Notes under the pieces: model-generated | What the model saw: only the letters and a program-made list of their open reading frames with translations | What the model was told of the DNA's origin: nothing | Databases searched by the model: none | Shown here: positions 8,754 through 16,601 of the stretch, in pieces | How positions within the stretch are numbered: position 1 is the stretch's first letter | Layout: every line of letters begins with the position of its first letter | NCBI GenBank assembly: GCA_902774335.1 | Contig: CACYHW010000005.1 | Span: 1 to 64,000, forward strand | Length of the DNA: 64,000 nt | Direction of reading: 5' to 3' | Source of the DNA: an uncultured Bacteroidales bacterium | GTDB taxonomy: Bacteria; Bacteroidota; Bacteroidia; Bacteroidales; Bacteroidaceae | Made by a program: the position numbers and the translations under genes

Positions 8754-9812
8754 TCACTTTACAAAAAGTTGCTTAATACAGTCTTCGTTAGAGCGGGACC
8801 ACTCCTGAAGTCCCTTCTTAAAACGTTTCACAGCCTCACTCAGAGTACCGCGAAACTCTCCACCGGCAGCGTTCTGATGACCTCCGCCGTTAAAGAAGTC
8901 GCTGCTGAAACGGTTGCAGGGCACATTACCCACCGACCGGAACGACAGTTTGATAATTCCAAGCTCCTTATCCTCACGGAAAAATGCGCTGAGCAGTACA
9001 CCGTTGATCTGAAGCGGCATATTGACAAAGCCCTCGGTATCGCCCTTCTTGTAGTTGAAACGCTGCAGTTCCTTATCGGTCAGAGTTATGAGTGCGGTCG
9101 ACATCTCGGGGAAGACCTCCATCTTGTCACACAGGACAAAGCCCTGCAGACGCAGGCGGGACTCGGAGTAGTTATTGTAGACGCGGCGGTAAATGCTGTC
9201 CTTGTCGACACCCTTCTCAAGAAGAGAGGCCACCACATTGAACAGGTTGCTGTTGTTGCTGTTGTACGACAGCGCGCCAGTATCGGTCATTATTCCGGTA
9301 TAGATACACTGGGCAATCTCCGTGTTGATGAGACTGAAATCACCCAGGGCGCAGATGAAATGGAATACCAGTTCCGATGTGGACGAAGCCTCGGGATGAG
9401 ATAGCGTCACATCATAATTGGCCCCGGGATAGGGATGATGGTCCAGAAGGAACTTCTTGGCCTTGGAGTAGAGGAAGCTGGCTGCCACCTTACCGATTCG
9501 GCCCACCACATTGAAATCCAGGCAGCACAGGACATCGGCCTTATAGACCAGAGCCTCGGATGCATCGGGATCATCGGCAAAAACCTTGATATCGGAGGCT
9601 CCCGGAAGCCAGGAAAGGAAATCGGGAGCGGAGTCAGGCACCAGGACAACGGCCTCCTTGCCCTTGCTCTTGAGATAATGGCACAGAGCCAGAGATGAGC
9701 CGATGGCATCACCATCGGGACCCATGTGGGTCAGTATGACATACCGGTCAGCCCACCCCATCCAAATACGGAATTCGGATACATCACTGCCGGAAAACAC
9801 ATTTTCTATCAT
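8754..9812 (-). CDS. DHH/DHHA1 family phosphoesterase (NrnA-like)
   Basis: Bifunctional oligoribonuclease / pAp phosphatase type protein, 352 aa from ATG 9812. HMGPDGDAIGSS (29-40) and DHHP (124-127) are the metal-binding motifs of the N-terminal DHH domain. GGGHQNAAGG near residue 320 is the DHHA1 substrate-binding motif. The frame remains open 56 codons upstream inside comEC, but that extension is not family-like. It may degrade nanoRNA or 3'-phosphoadenosine phosphate in the cytoplasm. A strong promoter signature (9820-9850) sits right at its start, so it may be transcribed separately from comEC. Confidence 0.85.
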   Translation of the reverse strand: MIENVFSGSDVSEFRIWMGWADRYVILTHMGPDGDAIGSSLALCHYLKSKGKEAVVLVPDSAPDFLSWLPGASDIKVFADDPDASEALVYKADVLCCLDFNVVGRIGKVAASFLYSKAKKFLLDHHPYPGANYDVTLSHPEASSTSELVFHFICALGDFSLINTEIAQCIYTGIMTDTGALSYNSNNSNLFNVVASLLEKGVDKDSIYRRVYNNYSESRLRLQGFVLCDKMEVFPEMSTALITLTDKELQRFNYKKGDTEGFVNMPLQINGVLLSAFFREDKELGIIKLSFRSVGNVPCNRFSSDFFNGGGHQNAAGGEFRGTLSEAVKRFKKGLQEWSRSNEDCIKQLFVK

Positions 9813-9819
9813 AGCACCG

Positions 9820-9850
9820 CAAAGGTACTCAATATGATTTAAATCACAAA
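9820..9850 (-). promoter_or_regulatory. Internal promoter at the comEC/NrnA boundary
   Basis: TTTG (complement of 9847-9850, inside the comEC coding end), 19 bases, TACCTTTG (complement of 9820-9827). The spacing is ideal. The predicted start lies three to four bases before ATG 9812, implying a nearly leaderless message. Confidence 0.65.
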
Positions 9851-11395
9851 GTTTTGCAACAAGCCCAGGATTCCCGCCGCAGCGATGCATGCAAGCGCCT
9901 GTACAAGACGGTGTGTACGCTTTTCCATGTACCACAGGTAGACCAGGATAACAACGGCGTAAAAAGTGAGTCCCTGCCACCAGTAATCCAGCGTGAGTTC
10001 CATGCGGGCGTGCGGCAGCCCCGCCACAAAGGTGAGCATGGCAGTAAGGCGGTCAATGATCCAGGTAAGCGCTGCGACCGTGAAATCACGAATGACCGGT
10101 ATCCAGCCCGTCACCCAGAGCGACATGGAGAGAGCCACCACCACGAACATGATAGGAACCACAAAAAGGTTTGCCAGCAGCACATATGTGGAGAAGCCCG
10201 AGAAATGGTAGGCAACGATGGGAGTGGTGCCTGTCTGAGCGGCCAAGGAAAGGGCCGATACGCGCCATACATACCGGACCGGCCAGGTCTTGGGACGTAC
10301 CAGTTCTATGAGCGGAGGGGTTAGAAGTACAATGAACAGCACCGCGCTGAACGACAGCTGGAAACTCATATCAAAGAGGGCCGACGGATTGGCCGCAAGC
10401 AGTATGAGCGCCGCAATTCCCAACGAGTTGAGCGCCGAGCTCTCCCTGTTTATGGCACGGCATACAGCCACTATGGAGAACATTATGAGCGAGCGCGTTA
10501 TGGATACCGGAAGTCCGATGACGAAAGCATAAGACCAGAGTATGCCCATGACAATCAGCTCGCGTATCCAGTCGCGGCGGCAGAAAAGGAACGAAGGGAA
10601 GATAAGATAGAGGAACCAGCACATGATACCCACATGCAGGCCCGATACCGCCAGCACATGACTCACGCCCGATGTGGAATAGACCTCACGAAGGCCGTCG
10701 CTCAAGGCACGTTTCTCGCCCAGCGATACGGCCGATACCACAGCCAACGCATCGCCTTCCAACCCCCACTCCCTGTATTTACCGATGATGCCGCGGCGGA
10801 ACCGGAGCGCACGTACAGCCAGGTCCCTACAGCCGTCGGACGGTATCACATGCCAGTCCTTGGCCTGCACACGCAGCGTGCCGGAGACACCGTGGCTGAG
10901 CAGGTATGCCGCATAGTCGAAATCGACGCCCTCACTGGAAGGCTTGTTTATCTTTCCGTCAAACTCTATGGCATAGCCGGGCTCCACACTGCTGGCCGCG
11001 CTATCCTTAGGCAGATAGAGGTAGATGTTCCTATTGGCATAAAGACTGTCGGTAAGCCGAACCTCGACCTTGTAGGTCCTTTCCCGCTCGACAGGATAAG
11101 ATGTTACCGTGCCGTGATAAATCCGATAGCGGTCTGGCCACTCCACCCTGACCTTACGCATCTGAAGGCCATGCAGCATTGCACCGGCCAGAATAAAACA
11201 GAGCGACAGGAAGAGTCCTGAAAGGGACGGTCTCCTGTCGCCGGATATGATTATGAATGTTATAAGCAGTGCTGCTACAGAGAGGGCACACCAAACCGGC
11301 ACCTCTGCCCAGGTGTTTCCGATGGTATCCGATATGATGATCCCTGCTGAAAGGGGAATGACCAGCCTTAGAGAGGGCCAGTCCGAGAGTCTCAC
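9839..11395 (-). CDS. comEC: ComEC/Rec2 competence-type membrane protein
   Basis: Polytopic inner-membrane protein of 518 aa. It has two or three N-terminal helices, a small periplasmic domain (about 60-190), then the Competence domain with SGVSHVLAVSGLHVGIM and about eight hydrophobic helices. In competent bacteria ComEC is the DNA uptake channel. This copy has no C-terminal metallo-beta-lactamase domain, as is usual for the short Bacteroidota form. It starts eight bases after rpe and is cotranscribed. Whether the organism is competent cannot be told from this gene. Confidence 0.87.
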   Translation of the reverse strand: MRLSDWPSLRLVIPLSAGIIISDTIGNTWAEVPVWCALSVAALLITFIIISGDRRPSLSGLFLSLCFILAGAMLHGLQMRKVRVEWPDRYRIYHGTVTSYPVERERTYKVEVRLTDSLYANRNIYLYLPKDSAASSVEPGYAIEFDGKINKPSSEGVDFDYAAYLLSHGVSGTLRVQAKDWHVIPSDGCRDLAVRALRFRRGIIGKYREWGLEGDALAVVSAVSLGEKRALSDGLREVYSTSGVSHVLAVSGLHVGIMCWFLYLIFPSFLFCRRDWIRELIVMGILWSYAFVIGLPVSITRSLIMFSIVAVCRAINRESSALNSLGIAALILLAANPSALFDMSFQLSFSAVLFIVLLTPPLIELVRPKTWPVRYVWRVSALSLAAQTGTTPIVAYHFSGFSTYVLLANLFVVPIMFVVVALSMSLWVTGWIPVIRDFTVAALTWIIDRLTAMLTFVAGLPHARMELTLDYWWQGLTFYAVVILVYLWYMEKRTHRLVQALACIAAAGILGLLQNFVI

Positions 11396-11403
11396 TTGCT
11401 TAT

Positions 11404-12054
11404 CTACAGTTTCTTGAGTTCCATGATAGCCTGCTCCGGATCTGGTGCGGAGAATACGGTGTTGCCCGAAACCAGGACATCGACACCGGCCTTGACAAGA
11501 CGGGGAGCCGTCTCGAATGTCACGCCTCCGTCAACCTCGATGAGAGCCTTGGAACCTGTCTCATTGATGAGCTTGCGCAACTCCTTGACCTTTTCGATGG
11601 AGTGCTCAATGAACTTCTGACCGCCAAAGCCGGGGTTCACAGTCATAAGCAGCACCATATCAACGTCACGGATTACGTCGGTCAGCATGCTGACAGGTGT
11701 TGAGGGGTTAAGAGTCACTGCAGCCTTCATTCCGCGGTTCTTGATCTCGAAGATGGTACGGTTGAGATGAGTGCATGCCTCGTAGTGTACGTTATATGTT
11801 GCAACGCCCAACTCCTGGAAACGGTCCAGGAACTTCTCGGGTTCAACAATCATAAGATGCAGGTCAAGAGGCTTGGTGCAATACTTGGCCACGTACTTCA
11901 AAACAGGGAAACCGAACGATATGTTCGGTACAAAGACTCCATCCATGATATCCAAATGAAGCCAATCCGCCTGACTGCGGTTGATCATCTCAAGGTCCTT
12001 TCGGAGGTCGCCGAAATCGGCCGACAGAAGAGAAGGTGCTACAATTGTGCTCAT
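11404..12054 (-). CDS. rpe: Ribulose-phosphate 3-epimerase
   Basis: Interconverts ribulose 5-phosphate and xylulose 5-phosphate in the cytoplasmic pentose phosphate pathway. The 216-aa TIM barrel is of standard length. APSLLSADF at the N-terminus, the metal-site histidines and aspartate in HLDIMDGVFVPN and LHLMI, MTVNPGFGGQ and EVDGGV are all present. It would complement rpiB, tkt and araD elsewhere in the window. The gene lies 57 bases downstream of a 47-codon ORF and just upstream of comEC. Confidence 0.95.
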   Translation of the reverse strand: MSTIVAPSLLSADFGDLRKDLEMINRSQADWLHLDIMDGVFVPNISFGFPVLKYVAKYCTKPLDLHLMIVEPEKFLDRFQELGVATYNVHYEACTHLNRTIFEIKNRGMKAAVTLNPSTPVSMLTDVIRDVDMVLLMTVNPGFGGQKFIEHSIEKVKELRKLINETGSKALIEVDGGVTFETAPRLVKAGVDVLVSGNTVFSAPDPEQAIMELKKL

Positions 12055-12096
12055 TTATCCAGTATTAAGAATATGATCCTTTGCCGGATCCAGCCA

Positions 12097-12104
12097 CAAA
12101 AGTA
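12097..12104 (-). promoter_or_regulatory. Possible rpe -7 box
   Basis: TACTTTTG (complement of 12097-12104) fits TAnnTTTG and sits 43 bases upstream of rpe. No TTTG is found at the expected -33 position, so this is weak. Confidence 0.35.
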
Positions 12105-12111
12105 GTCAATT

Positions 12112-12255
12112 TTATCCTGCAATGCTCATTTGAGCTGCGAAATTGCGGACAAAATCCAGCGTATGCTGCGAGGGATGACCGTATGAGCCTCCCTTGACGG
12201 CAGCGCGGATAATGTTTTCGGAAAGATAAGAAGAAGTAGTAAAAGTTTGATCCAT
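12112..12255 (-). CDS. Small 47-residue protein, unknown
   Basis: A short ORF (47 aa) between the ECF sigma gene and rpe, starting MDQTFTTSSYLSENIIRAAV and ending QMSIAG. Support for a real gene: GAAAGGA lies about eight bases upstream of the ATG, the residue composition is protein-like, the central KGGSYGHPSQHTLDFVRNFA segment looks structured, and the intergenic space is otherwise unexplained. I do not recognise a family. It has no signal peptide or membrane segment. It may be cotranscribed with the sigma factor gene, past the hairpin at 12267-12299. Confidence 0.6.
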   Translation of the reverse strand: MDQTFTTSSYLSENIIRAAVKGGSYGHPSQHTLDFVRNFAAQMSIAG

Positions 12256-12266
12256 AGGCGTCCTTT

Positions 12267-12299
12267 CGTTTGGTTCACTATTAAAACGCGAACCAAACG
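12267..12299 (-). repeat. 10-bp inverted repeat before the 47-residue ORF
   Basis: CGTTTGGTTC (12267-12276) and GAACCAAACG (12290-12299) are perfect inverted copies around a 13-base loop. No T run follows on either strand, so it is a poor intrinsic terminator. It could be an operator, an intercistronic mRNA hairpin or an attenuator between the sigma gene and the small ORF. Confidence 0.6.
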
Positions 12300-12354
12300 G
12301 AATTAGTATATGAATCAGGAAAAAAATTGGACTTATTCCAACAACCTGAGCAAG

Positions 12355-12951
12355 TTAGCTTGCAAGAGTAAGTGCTATACCCTTCTCGACCGACATTTTA
12401 CGGATGTTGATGAGAGCGTAGCGCATGCGGCCCAGTGCGGTGTTGATGGATACGCCGGTGATATCGGCTATCTCCTTGAAGCTCAGGTCCTGATAGTAGC
12501 GCATGAACACTACTTCACGCTGATTGTCGGGCAGAGCGTCCACCAGACGGCGTACGTCGCGCAGGGTCTGCTCGTTGATCATTGTATCCTCTACGTTGAC
12601 TTCGGCCAGACTGGCATCGTTAAGGAGATCGTACTCCTGAGCGTCATTGCTGACGGTATTCTCGTTCTTGTCCTGGCGGAAATAGTCGATGATGAGGTTG
12701 TGAGCTATACGTGTGAGCCATGCGCCGAACTTGCCGGTGCTGGTATAATTTCCCTTCTGGAGGGTTACGATTGCTTTTACGAATGTGTCCTGGAATATAT
12801 CATCAGCAAGGTCGCGATTGCGTACAACGAAATTGATGTACGAATACAACTTGTCCTGATAACGTGATAAAAGGGTATCGAACGCCTTTGTGTTTCCGTT
12901 AGAATAGAGAGCTACCAACTGGTCATCGGTGAGCTGAATTAAATTCTGCAT
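12355..12951 (-). CDS. RNA polymerase sigma factor, ECF type (RpoE-like)
   Basis: Sigma-70 family factor of 198 aa containing only regions 2 and 4. Region 2 (about 24-92) has DLADDIFQDTFVKAI and the -10 recognition segment WLTRIAHNLIIDYFR. Region 4 (about 135-188) has LPDNQREVVFMRYYQDLSFKEIADITG, a helix-turn-helix. No anti-sigma gene with a membrane segment lies next to it; the next ORF downstream is the 47-residue protein. Two tandem promoter signatures precede it, which suggests regulated expression. The regulon cannot be read from the sequence. Confidence 0.9.
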   Translation of the reverse strand: MQNLIQLTDDQLVALYSNGNTKAFDTLLSRYQDKLYSYINFVVRNRDLADDIFQDTFVKAIVTLQKGNYTSTGKFGAWLTRIAHNLIIDYFRQDKNENTVSNDAQEYDLLNDASLAEVNVEDTMINEQTLRDVRRLVDALPDNQREVVFMRYYQDLSFKEIADITGVSINTALGRMRYALINIRKMSVEKGIALTLAS

Positions 12952-13034
12952 TACTTCTTCTTTACTTGGTTGTTTGGAGTAAAGTTCAGTCTATAGGCAG
13001 TTCGTTTTAGTTGATAAAATGGTTATTGTCGGGA

Positions 13035-13065
13035 CAAAGATAGTGCAAGCGAGAGTAGAAACAAG
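13035..13065 (-). promoter_or_regulatory. ECF sigma gene promoter, proximal
   Basis: TATCTTTG (complement of 13035-13042) with CTTG (complement of 13062-13065) 19 bases upstream, a one-base departure from TTTG. It predicts a leader of about 80 bases. Confidence 0.5.
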
Positions 13066-13112
13066 CTTGTTTGTTTATACCGAGCGCAGCCTATCTAGGC
13101 CGATTTACTCGG

Positions 13113-13145
13113 CAAAGATAATGTGAAATTTTCTTAATACACAAA
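13113..13145 (-). promoter_or_regulatory. ECF sigma gene promoter, distal
   Basis: TATCTTTG (complement of 13113-13120) with TTTG (complement of 13142-13145) 21 bases upstream. It predicts a leader of about 155 bases that contains CCGAG/CTCGG inverted repeats at 13080-13112. The remainder of 12952-13222 holds no ORF. Confidence 0.55.
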
Positions 13146-13222
13146 CAAAATGTCGTTTTTAACACTTTGGAGGCGATTTTTTCTTCTTGAACAACCGGAT
13201 ATAAGTGTGTAAAGTCCGCAGT

Positions 13223-14188
13223 TCAGATAAAGGTGCAGGAGGTTAAGTTTGTGCCACAGAGGAAGGCGCAGACTTCCATTCTCTTTTTGCCGGCTATTTG
13301 GACCTCTTGGAGACGCAGGGCTCCGTCAGCGGTAGAGACCAGGAGGGATTTGCGGCCGTCGCAGATTATTGTCCCGGGCTTTTGGACGGGAGCATCGGAG
13401 ACCGGCTCGGCGGCGTATATCTTGAAGTCTACATCGGTTCCGTCCGATGAGTGCAGGATGGTCCAGGCGGCCGGGTATGGAGAGAGACCGCGGATGAAGT
13501 CGTTGACTCGGGCGGTGGGCTGGTTCCAGTCTATTCGGCAGGTCTCCTTGAAGATCTTGGGGGCCGGACGGAGTTCACTGGCGGGGATGTTATCCTGAGG
13601 GATGGGCTTTACCCGGTTTGCCAGGATATCATTCAGGGTCTTGACGGTGAGGTCGGCGCCCAGAGCCATGAGCTTGTCGTGCATGGTGCCTGCGTTGTCG
13701 GTGGGCAGGATGGGAATACTCTCGCGATAGATGATGTCGCCGGTATCTATCTCATGCTTGAGGAAGAAGGTTGTCACACCAGTCTCCTTGTCACCGTTGA
13801 TGATGGCCCAGTTGATGGGAGCCGCACCGCGGTACTGAGGCAGCAGCGATCCGTGCAGGTTGAATGTTCCCAGGCGCGGCATGTTCCACACCACCTCGGG
13901 GAGCATACGGAAAGCCACTACAATCTGAAGGTCGGCCTTAAGAGCCGAAAGCTGCTCGATAAAAGCCGGATCCTTGAGTTTCTCGGGCTGAAGCACAGGT
14001 ATCCCCTGCTCCACAGCATACTTCTTGACAGGACTGCTCTGAAGCACGCTGCCGTGACGGCCCATAGGTTTATCGGGCATGGTTACCACACCTATTATAT
14101 TAAATCCCTCCTCTACGAGACGCTGCAGGGTGAACTGCGCGAACTCGGGGGTTCCCATGAATACTATTCTCAAGTCTTTCTTTTCCAT
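13223..14188 (-). CDS. fmt: Methionyl-tRNA formyltransferase
   Basis: Formylates initiator Met-tRNA using 10-formyl-tetrahydrofolate. It is 321 aa from ATG 14188. The N-terminal Rossmann domain begins LRIVFMGTPEFA. The catalytic segment NLHGSLLPQYRGAAPINWAI (the usual N-x-H-x-SLLP) and the ETGVTTFFLKHEIDTGDII segment with its aspartate are intact. An anticodon-binding-like C-terminal domain completes it. The frame stays open 57 codons upstream into the ClC gene, but homologous proteins start near MEKKDLRIVF. It lies 46 bases after the ClC gene in the same direction. Confidence 0.93.
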   Translation of the reverse strand: MEKKDLRIVFMGTPEFAQFTLQRLVEEGFNIIGVVTMPDKPMGRHGSVLQSSPVKKYAVEQGIPVLQPEKLKDPAFIEQLSALKADLQIVVAFRMLPEVVWNMPRLGTFNLHGSLLPQYRGAAPINWAIINGDKETGVTTFFLKHEIDTGDIIYRESIPILPTDNAGTMHDKLMALGADLTVKTLNDILANRVKPIPQDNIPASELRPAPKIFKETCRIDWNQPTARVNDFIRGLSPYPAAWTILHSSDGTDVDFKIYAAEPVSDAPVQKPGTIICDGRKSLLVSTADGALRLQEVQIAGKKRMEVCAFLCGTNLTSCTFI

Positions 14189-14234
14189 AAACGGGAAAAT
14201 ATCAAACAGGTTGGGAATATCCTCCTTCTTTCTG

Positions 14235-16025
14235 TCACTCCTCAGAAAGTTCAAGTAAGACATTCCTGTATGAATTAAAGATTTTGGACTTGGAGACAAA
14301 TCCCAGATATCGGCCGTCCTCATCCTCGACAGGCAGGTTCCAGGCTCCGGTCTCATCAAACTTCTTCATCACCGTATCCATGGGGTCCTTGACCGACAGA
14401 CGGGCCGGTGGCAGTTCCATGAGTTTCTGCACGGTAAAACGGTGATAGAGTTCCTGACGGAACATGATGTTGCGGATGCTCTCCATATTGACCACACCCA
14501 CCAGACTGCCGGCCTCATCCACAACGGGGAAGAGGTTACGCTTGGAGCGGGCGATAATATTTACCAGCTGTCCCAGGTCCATCTCTGGGTTCACCTTTAG
14601 GAACTCCTTCTCGATGAGGTTGTCCATGCTCATGAGCAGCAGCACCGACTGATCCTTATGGTGGGTCATAAGCTCACCCTTCTGAGCCAGACGCATTGAA
14701 TATATGGAGTGCGGTTGGAACAAACGTATGGTCAGGTATGACATGATGGAGACCATCATAAGAGGCAGGAACATGGAGTAGCCGCCAGTGAGCTCGGCTA
14801 TCAGGAAGACACCCGTAAGCGGAGCGAACATGACACCCGACATGAGTCCGGCCATACCGAACAGCGCAAAGTTCTGCACGGAGAGATCGGCTCCGGGTGA
14901 CAGGCGGTTGATTATGGTGCCGAATATGAATCCGGTCAGACAGCCCAGGAACAGGCTGGGTGCGAATATACCGCCGCATCCGCCACCGGCATTGGTTGCC
15001 GTGGATGCAAACACCTTGGTAAGCACCACAAGTCCCAGATAGAGCAGTATGTTGCCGCCGTAGAACAGGGAGCCCTCCATAACCTTGTTGGAGTCCTCAT
15101 TGACATTGAGCAGCAATCCTATGGTATCGTAACCCTCACCGAACAGCGACGGGAACAGGAAGATGAGCACGCTCAGCACGATGGCTCCTATCACGAACTT
15201 TATCCAGGGATTGGAGAACTTCTTGAACCAGGTCTCGAACCAGTGCATGGTCTGCGAGAAATAGAGCGACACCAGACCGCAGGCAATGCCCAGAAGCAGT
15301 GCGTACGGGATGCGCGCCAGCTCAAATCCGTGATCGGACACAAAGTGGAACATGGAATCGGTCCCGGTGAACACATACGATATGGTGGCGGCTGTGACCG
15401 ATGACACCAGCAACGGCAGCAGCGATCCCATGCTCAGATCGAACATAAGAACCTCCAGCACAAACACCAGGCCGGTTATGGGAGCCTTGAAGATACCTGC
15501 AATAGCGCCTGCCGAGCCGCAGCCCACAAGCAGCATAAGCGTACGGTGCTCCATCTTGAACATACGGCCTATATTGGAGCCGATGGCCGAGCCGGTAAGC
15601 ACAATAGGCGACTCGGCACCCACAGATCCGCCCATACCGATTGTTATGGCACTGGCAATGACCGATGAGTACATGTTATGAGGCTTGATACGGCCGTTCT
15701 TCTTGGAGAGCGCATAGAGTATCTTGGTCACTCCATGGCCTATGTCGTCACGTACAATAAAGCGGATAAAGAGTCCCGACACAAGAATGCCGATGACAGG
15801 ATAGATAAGAAGGCTGTAGTTCTCACGGCTCATGGCCAGGTTGCCGTAGATAGTGCCGTGGATAAGTGAAATAAGGTACTTGAGCACTATTGCCGCGAAT
15901 GCGGTGAACACACCAACCACCAGGCTGAGCAGCAGAATGAACTGACGCTCGCTGATATGTCCGCGACGCCACAAGTTGAACTTGTTGAGCATCGATTCGG
16001 TCTGTTTATCCCTCTCCTCTATCAT
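14235..16025 (-). CDS. ClC-type chloride channel/antiporter with CBS domains
   Basis: Membrane protein of 596 aa. About ten to twelve hydrophobic helices span residues 25-435, with ClC signature loops GMGGSVGAESPIV and GGGCGGIFAPSLFLG. The glutamate in GAESP occupies the gating-glutamate position, which favours H+/Cl- exchange over a passive channel. Two CBS repeats fill about 455-590 and may bind adenine nucleotides. It starts three bases after the YrdC gene stop and precedes fmt. This neighbourhood is common in Bacteroides. Substrate anion specificity is inferred from the family. Confidence 0.88.
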   Translation of the reverse strand: MIEERDKQTESMLNKFNLWRRGHISERQFILLLSLVVGVFTAFAAIVLKYLISLIHGTIYGNLAMSRENYSLLIYPVIGILVSGLFIRFIVRDDIGHGVTKILYALSKKNGRIKPHNMYSSVIASAITIGMGGSVGAESPIVLTGSAIGSNIGRMFKMEHRTLMLLVGCGSAGAIAGIFKAPITGLVFVLEVLMFDLSMGSLLPLLVSSVTAATISYVFTGTDSMFHFVSDHGFELARIPYALLLGIACGLVSLYFSQTMHWFETWFKKFSNPWIKFVIGAIVLSVLIFLFPSLFGEGYDTIGLLLNVNEDSNKVMEGSLFYGGNILLYLGLVVLTKVFASTATNAGGGCGGIFAPSLFLGCLTGFIFGTIINRLSPGADLSVQNFALFGMAGLMSGVMFAPLTGVFLIAELTGGYSMFLPLMMVSIMSYLTIRLFQPHSIYSMRLAQKGELMTHHKDQSVLLLMSMDNLIEKEFLKVNPEMDLGQLVNIIARSKRNLFPVVDEAGSLVGVVNMESIRNIMFRQELYHRFTVQKLMELPPARLSVKDPMDTVMKKFDETGAWNLPVEDEDGRYLGFVSKSKIFNSYRNVLLELSEE

Positions 16026-16028
16026 AGT

Positions 16029-16601
16029 TTACTCTCTAATAACCTTAACCAGTCCGCCCGACCCCAGTTTGATTATGCCCGATGCAACCGCACGCGCCTT
16101 CTCATCCTGACGGTACTCCACGATATAGTCGACGCCGTTCCTTATCTGCTCCGAGATATCGCTGTAGTTTCCCGGCGACGGCTCGCCGCTGATATTGGCC
16201 GATGTCGAGACCACTGCCCCACCCATCCGGCGGCACAGCTCACGCGAGAACTCCTCGCGGGTGACGCGGATACCGGCACTGCCGTCCTCGGCAATCAGCT
16301 CGGGAGCCATATGACGGACATTATCGTAAATGATGGTAAGCGGTTTCTCGGCAAGATCCATCAGGTCATACGCCACATCCGGAATATCGGGAACGTAGTA
16401 ACCCAGTTTGGCGTCGGAATCGATGAGCGAGAGCATGGACTTGCTGTCCGAGCGGCGCTTGAGCTCAAAGATACGGCGCACGGCTGCGGAATTGGAGGCG
16501 TCACAGCCTATTCCCCAGATGGTATCCGTGGGATAGAGGATAATACCTCCACCGCGCATCACCTCGACGGCCTTCTTCACATCATCGATATATTCTTTCA
16601 T
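16029..16601 (-). CDS. YrdC/Sua5 family protein (threonylcarbamoyl-AMP synthase type)
   Basis: A 190-aa single YrdC domain. GGIILYPTDTIWGIGCDA, RRIFELKRRSDSKSM and SANISGEPSP are the nucleotide and threonine binding motifs of TsaC/Sua5 enzymes that start t6A tRNA modification. It lacks the C-terminal Sua5 domain. The KRRSDSKS variant (Sua5 usually has KxR...KP) leaves YciO-like function open. The start codon overlaps the prfC stop by one base. Confidence 0.82.
   Translation of the reverse strand: MKEYIDDVKKAVEVMRGGGIILYPTDTIWGIGCDASNSAAVRRIFELKRRSDSKSMLSLIDSDAKLGYYVPDIPDVAYDLMDLAEKPLTIIYDNVRHMAPELIAEDGSAGIRVTREEFSRELCRRMGGAVVSTSANISGEPSPGNYSDISEQIRNGVDYIVEYRQDEKARAVASGIIKLGSGGLVKVIRE

Noticed and set aside
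9813..9980. N-terminal extension of the DHH phosphoesterase upstream of 9812
   Set aside because: It overlaps the comEC coding sequence, passes through a consensus promoter, and its residues are unlike the family N-terminus.
9839..11395. Truncated ComEC
   Set aside because: The missing C-terminal beta-lactamase domain is usual for the short Bacteroidota form, and the gene has normal ends.
14189..14359. N-terminal extension of Fmt upstream of 14188
   Set aside because: It overlaps the ClC gene in another frame, and the family N-terminus begins near MEKKDLRIVF.
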